Assembly (NCBI GenBank): GCA_937958265.1 | Contig: CALGNX010000021.1 | Span: 1-58,132, forward strand | Origin: an uncultured Algibacter sp. | Lineage (GTDB): Bacteria > Bacteroidota > Bacteroidia > Flavobacteriales > Flavobacteriaceae | DNA length: 58,132 bases | Direction of reading: 5' to 3' | In this document: one piece after another, positions 54,995-58,132 of the stretch | Layout of the letters: the number at the start of each line of letters is the position of its first letter | How positions within the stretch are numbered: the stretch's first letter is position 1 | Program-made: the position numbers and the translations under genes | The notes under the pieces: generated by a model | What the model was told of the DNA's origin: nothing | Seen by the model: only the letters and a program-made list of their open reading frames with translations | The model's database searches: none

Positions 54995-55906
54995 ATGAGA
55001 TATCTAAATACCAAACATGAAAAGAACTCTGCAAAATTAACAGCGTTAATTGCTGTTATTATATTGTTGTTGTTATTTGTGGTTGGTGCACCAGATATAG
55101 ACCCGCCAGAGGAATACGGTATAGCTGTAAATTTTGGTAACTCAAGTGTTGGTAGTGGTAAAGTACAGCCGTTAAAACCAATTAAATCTGAACCTTTAGA
55201 AATTAATGAACCACCTCAGCCCGATGTTTCGGAAGCAGTGCCGGTAGCTGCACAAACTTCTGAGGTTAAGGAAAATGTTTTAACTGCAGAGAATGCAGAG
55301 AAGATAGCTATAGAAAAACAGAAAGAAAAACAAAAAGAAGCTGAAAAAGCAATTGCAGATGCCAAGGCGAAAGCTCAGGCAGAAGCCGAAGCAAAGGCTA
55401 AAGCTGAGGCCAATGCCAAGGCGAAAGCAGAGGCTGAAAAAATAGCAAAGGCGAAACGCATACAAGACGACAAGAAGCGGAAATTAGACGCTCTTATTGG
55501 AGGTGTAAGTAAATCGGAAGGCAGTGAAAGTGGAGGCGAAGGTAATGATAAGAAGGCAGGAGATAAGGGGCAATTAAACGGAGATCCATACGCATCTAGT
55601 TATTTTGGAGGACAGGGTACAGGAAGTGGAGGTGTAGGCTATGGGCTTAATGGAAGAGGTAAAGCGTCTTTTAAAAAACTAAAACAAGATTGTAACGAGT
55701 CGGGTGTAGTTATTGTTAAAATTATAGTAGATCAAAGCGGAAAGGTGGTCTCAGCTAATCCGGGAGAAAGAGGAACAACTAATACGGCACAATGTTTATT
55801 GGATCCCGCAAAAAAAATAGCCATGTCTCATAAATGGCCAGCAGATTCTAAGGCGCCTTCTCGTCAGGTAGGATTTGTTATTGTTAATTTCAAATTAAGT
55901 CAGTAA
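54995..55906 (+). CDS. TonB-like energy transducer with TolA-like helical linker
   Basis: 303 residues. One N-terminal membrane helix (LTALIAVIILLLLFVVGAP), a Pro-rich segment, a Lys/Glu/Ala-rich repetitive linker (about 95-160) that resembles the TolA coiled region, a Gly/Ser stretch, and a C-terminal domain with VVIVKIIVDQSGKVVSANPG. Two Cys in the C-terminal domain (DCNESG and AQCLLDP) could form a disulfide. Three bases after exbD. Confidence 0.82.
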   Translation: MRYLNTKHEKNSAKLTALIAVIILLLLFVVGAPDIDPPEEYGIAVNFGNSSVGSGKVQPLKPIKSEPLEINEPPQPDVSEAVPVAAQTSEVKENVLTAENAEKIAIEKQKEKQKEAEKAIADAKAKAQAEAEAKAKAEANAKAKAEAEKIAKAKRIQDDKKRKLDALIGGVSKSEGSESGGEGNDKKAGDKGQLNGDPYASSYFGGQGTGSGGVGYGLNGRGKASFKKLKQDCNESGVVIVKIIVDQSGKVVSANPGERGTTNTAQCLLDPAKKIAMSHKWPADSKAPSRQVGFVIVNFKLSQ

Positions 55907-55910
55907 TAAA

Positions 55911-57128
55911 ATGACATATCAAGATACGCTAAATTGGATGTTTTCTCAACTCCCAATGTATCAAAAGCAGGGTAAAACAGCTTTTAAAAAGGATTTATCA
56001 AATACCTTAAATTTCGCTGAACACTTAAAATATCCTGAAAAAAAAATTAATTCCGTACATGTAGCAGGAACTAATGGTAAAGGATCTACTAGCCATATGT
56101 TAGCTTCTATTTTGCAAGAAGCAGGCTATAAGGTTGGTTTGTATACATCACCACATTTAAAAGATTTTAGGGAGCGTATTAAAATTAATGGGGCTTTGGT
56201 TAGCGAGTCATTTGTAGTAAACTTTATTCAAGATAATAAAGCATTTCTAGATGTTAATGCGCTTTCTTTTTTTGAAATGACGGTATGTATGGCTTTTGAT
56301 TATTTTGCCAAACAAAAAGTGGATATCGCTATTATTGAAGTAGGTTTGGGAGGAAGACTAGATTCTACAAATATTATAACGCCTCAAGTTTCCGTGATTA
56401 CAAACATAGGATTAGACCATACTCAGTTTCTAGGTAATACCCTAGAGGCTATTGCTTTTGAAAAAGGAGGAATAATTAAGCAGAATATACCGGTAGTAAT
56501 TGGTGAGTCTCAAAAAGAAACAGCCTATGTGTTTAAGGGATTGGCGAAAAAAAATAATGCTAAAATTATATTTGCAGATCAAGAAACTAGCGAAAGCTAC
56601 AAATCGGATCTTATTGGAAGTTATCAGGCAAAAAATATAAAAACAGCAGTACAGTCCATAAATGAATTAAGGCAAAAGGGGTATAATATTACAACGGAAC
56701 ATATTAAAAATGGACTTTTAAATGTTGTTGGTAATACGGGACTCTTGGGCCGATGGCAAGTTTTAGGGACAGCGCCAAAGGTGGTTTGTGATACAGGGCA
56801 TAACCGTGAAGGTTTAATTTACGTTATGGAGCAACTTAAAAATGAGACTTTTCGTGTGCTACATATTGTTTTTGGTGTTGTAAGTGATAAAGATTTAAGT
56901 ACTATAGTAGATTTACTGCCTGAGTATGCTGTATATTATTTTTGTAAACCTGAAATTTCTAGAGGTTTGGATGCAGAGGTGTTAAAACAACGATTAGGCA
57001 AGTTTAATCTACGTGGAAACACGTATAGTTCTGTAAATGAAGCGTATATGGCGGCGTGTAAAGCTGCTAAAAAGGAAGATTTTATTTTTATAGGTGGTAG
57101 CACATTTGTTGTTTCAGAAATAATTTAA
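55911..57128 (+). CDS. folC: Bifunctional folylpolyglutamate/dihydrofolate synthase
   Basis: 405 residues. P-loop VAGTNGKGSTSHMLASIL (about 50-67), Mur-ligase family. The ATP/folate segments LYTSPHLKDFRERI and IIEVGLGGRLDSTN match FolC, and the C-terminal Mur-ligase domain reads FGVVSDKDLS and FIGGSTFVVSEI. It makes folate polyglutamates and is a housekeeping gene. It follows the tonB-like gene by four bases, so it may share the exbB transcript. Confidence 0.9.
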   Translation: MTYQDTLNWMFSQLPMYQKQGKTAFKKDLSNTLNFAEHLKYPEKKINSVHVAGTNGKGSTSHMLASILQEAGYKVGLYTSPHLKDFRERIKINGALVSESFVVNFIQDNKAFLDVNALSFFEMTVCMAFDYFAKQKVDIAIIEVGLGGRLDSTNIITPQVSVITNIGLDHTQFLGNTLEAIAFEKGGIIKQNIPVVIGESQKETAYVFKGLAKKNNAKIIFADQETSESYKSDLIGSYQAKNIKTAVQSINELRQKGYNITTEHIKNGLLNVVGNTGLLGRWQVLGTAPKVVCDTGHNREGLIYVMEQLKNETFRVLHIVFGVVSDKDLSTIVDLLPEYAVYYFCKPEISRGLDAEVLKQRLGKFNLRGNTYSSVNEAYMAACKAAKKEDFIFIGGSTFVVSEII

Positions 57129-57145
57129 TTTTTTTTGTAAAAAAG

Positions 57146-57176
57146 TTTGGAGAAACCAAAAACAATGCTATCTTTG
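57146..57176 (+). promoter_or_regulatory. Bacteroidota promoter for tRNA-Val
   Basis: TTTG at 57146-57149 and TATCTTTG at 57169-57176 with 19 bases between are a textbook -33/-7 pair, 15 bases before the tRNA. Confidence 0.75.
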
Positions 57177-57191
57177 CAGAGCGAAATACGC

Positions 57192-57266
57192 GGGCGACTA
57201 GCTCAGTTGGTTCAGAGCACTTGGTTTACACCCAAGGGGTCAGGGGTTCGAATCCCTTGTCGCCCA
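57192..57266 (+). tRNA. tRNA-Val (anticodon UAC)
   Basis: Cloverleaf folds completely. Acceptor GGGCGAC pairs with GTCGCCC, the anticodon stem CTTGG/CCAAG holds loop TTTACAC (anticodon TAC), and the T-stem AGGGG/CCCTT holds TTCGAAT. The discriminator is A and CCA is not encoded. Followed by a terminator. Confidence 0.97.
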
Positions 57267-57272
57267 CAGAAC

Positions 57273-57307
57273 AAAAAAATCCTGATAATCTTATCAGGAT
57301 TTTTTTT
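57273..57307 (+). terminator. Rho-independent terminator after tRNA-Val
   Basis: ATCCTGATAA (57279-57288) and TTATCAGGAT (57291-57300) are perfect complements around a two-base centre, preceded by seven A and followed by seven T. Works in either direction. Confidence 0.88.
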
Positions 57308-57426
57308 GTTTTATATATTTTGTTTTACCAGGACTCATGATGTATCAAATCTAAAAGTTGTTGGATTTGGAAATTATGGATAGTTTATGTGTTTTAAATG
57401 CGCCTATTTAATTCAGTAAAATAGAA

Positions 57427-57582
57427 ATGATGAATAGTAATATTGTTTTGTTAAAACTTAAAGTCTCATCAAATGAGTTTAAAAATAAAATTTTTAAGTT
57501 TATGTGTAAAGACGCAATTATTAGAGATCATATAAGGGATTCTTATTATGCCGAGGATGGTTTCGTTTTATCTGAAAATTAA
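57427..57582 (+). CDS. Possible small protein of unknown function
   Basis: 51 codons, starting with two ATG codons in tandem. The product is basic-hydrophobic at the start (MMNSNIVLLKLKVSSNEFKN) and ends DGFVLSEN. No family recognised. It may be a real small gene or a remnant in the gene-poor area after the tRNA. Confidence 0.3.
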   Translation: MMNSNIVLLKLKVSSNEFKNKIFKFMCKDAIIRDHIRDSYYAEDGFVLSEN

Positions 57583-57940
57583 TTTTAGATTAAAAATTAT
57601 TATTTAGTTAAATATTTATTCTTAATGTATTTGATTACATCCTGTAGTTCGTCTGACAGCCCAATGGCAAATCCACAAGAATTACCATGTGCGATACAGT
57701 TAGTTGCTACAAGTGCAAGCGTAAATATAAACGAAGTAGCTACTTTTGAAGTATAGACGAATAGATCTTTTAGTAGTATTACCTACTCTACAGACAACTT
57801 TACTACCTCTAGAATAGTAAGCAAAAGCCAAGGGTATTCGTTTGGCATAGGTTTAATTTTGTATCTAAATGCAGTAAACCTAGGGCTATTACCTATAGCG
57901 TACGAGTAGCAAATTCCAATGATAACCAAAAAACTGCAGA
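57583..57940. other. Gene-poor interval, possible degenerate coding remnants
   Basis: No intact gene. Short frames on the plus strand look coding-like in composition but end in stops or shift frame: one from 57663 beginning MANPQELPCAIQLVAT and one around 57755-57910 with STDNFTTSRIVSKSQGYSFG. The pattern would fit a decayed gene, perhaps of a secreted or phage-type protein, but I cannot name it. Confidence 0.3.
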
Positions 57941-58093
57941 ATGAAACATACACCTGGTAGAATTGGAGTAAGTAAAGCTGATTTGAGTTTAATGTTTAAT
58001 AGATTTAAAGGAGCGTCTATGTCGATTCTATATAGAGGTAATGAATGGATTGTAAGTGCAGGTAATCAGTTTAATAAATATGGGTATAATTAG
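57941..58093 (+). CDS. Possible small protein of unknown function
   Basis: 50 codons, MKHTPGRIGVSKADLSLMFN at the start, ending FNKYGYN. It is uninterrupted but follows the apparent coding remnants and has no visible promoter. It may be the intact tail of a decayed gene or a small gene. No family recognised. Confidence 0.3.
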   Translation: MKHTPGRIGVSKADLSLMFNRFKGASMSILYRGNEWIVSAGNQFNKYGYN

Positions 58094-58132
58094 TCATTGA
58101 AAAATAATGGAGCATGGTAAAAAAAGTAGTAA

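Noticed and set aside
55280-55480. Short-period repeat suggestive of a tandem DNA repeat
   Set aside because: It is the Ala/Lys/Glu-rich linker of the TonB-like protein; repetition follows from amino-acid composition and is in frame.
57147-57383. 78-codon frame
   Set aside because: It reads straight through the tRNA-Val gene and its terminator, so it is not a protein gene.
1-58132. CRISPR arrays, rRNA genes, intact prophage or integrase
   Set aside because: No regularly spaced repeats, rRNA-like sequence or integrase gene was seen; the only mobile element is the IS end at the left edge.

Overview
The window looks like a chromosomal segment of a low-GC member of the Bacteroidota, most likely a marine Flavobacteriaceae. 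The grounds are TAnnTTTG-type promoters (clearest ahead of the tRNA), a SusC/SusD pair, a Por/type IX secretion (T9SS) sorting domain, short lipoprotein signal peptides with SC/AC lipoboxes, mevalonate-pathway genes and an NhaD Na+/H+ antiporter. This placement is inference from gene content; no rRNA is present.

Layout. 1-138: right end of an IS982-like insertion sequence that has landed in the signal-peptide codons of a large phosphoesterase/outer-membrane-barrel gene (126-3800). 4000-8058: thioredoxin, a lipoprotein, then an overlapping tesB/GDPD/flavoprotein group. 8184-12248: mevalonate/isoprenoid genes (diphosphomevalonate decarboxylase, GHMP kinase, UbiA-type prenyltransferase) followed by an RluB-type pseudouridine synthase lacking its catalytic Asp. 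13378-18263: polyamine operon (arginine decarboxylase, agmatinase, deoxyhypusine-synthase-like enzyme, GNAT-nitrilase fusion). 19311-23404 (minus): three glycosyltransferases and a YwqK-repeat protein. 23469-26362 (minus): polyferredoxin plus FAD oxidoreductase. 26655-32665 (plus): a six-gene envelope operon with a DUF547 protein, an unrecognised outer-membrane protein, a GH113-like lipoprotein, another lipoprotein and two tandem one-POTRA mini-BamA proteins.

33532-49514 (minus) is the centrepiece: a 15-gene arsenosugar-biosynthesis locus. It holds ArsM, radical-SAM ArsS, a purine nucleoside phosphorylase, TIGR04282- and TIGR04283-type glycosyltransferases and a second diverged TIGR04282-like copy, a CxxC peroxidase-like protein, a cysteine-rich phosphoesterase-like protein without canonical metal ligands, a rhodanese, a DM13/T9SS protein, a DUF547 lipoprotein, a sterol-desaturase-type hydroxylase, a sodium symporter and a SusC/SusD pair. 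The likely logic is methylation of arsenic, transfer of the deoxyadenosyl group by ArsS, removal of adenine by the phosphorylase and glycosyl/aglycone attachment. The outer-membrane and hydroxylase genes suggest transport or lipid conjugation, which appears undescribed.

49793-57128: housekeeping genes (acyl-CoA dehydrogenase, anmK, nhaD, exbB/exbD/tonB, folC). A tRNA-Val(UAC) with a textbook promoter and terminator follows, and the last 800 bases are gene-poor with possible degenerate coding remnants. Three intergenic copies of a roughly 85-101 base palindrome-ended repeat (11231, 18303, 49080) tie separate regions together.
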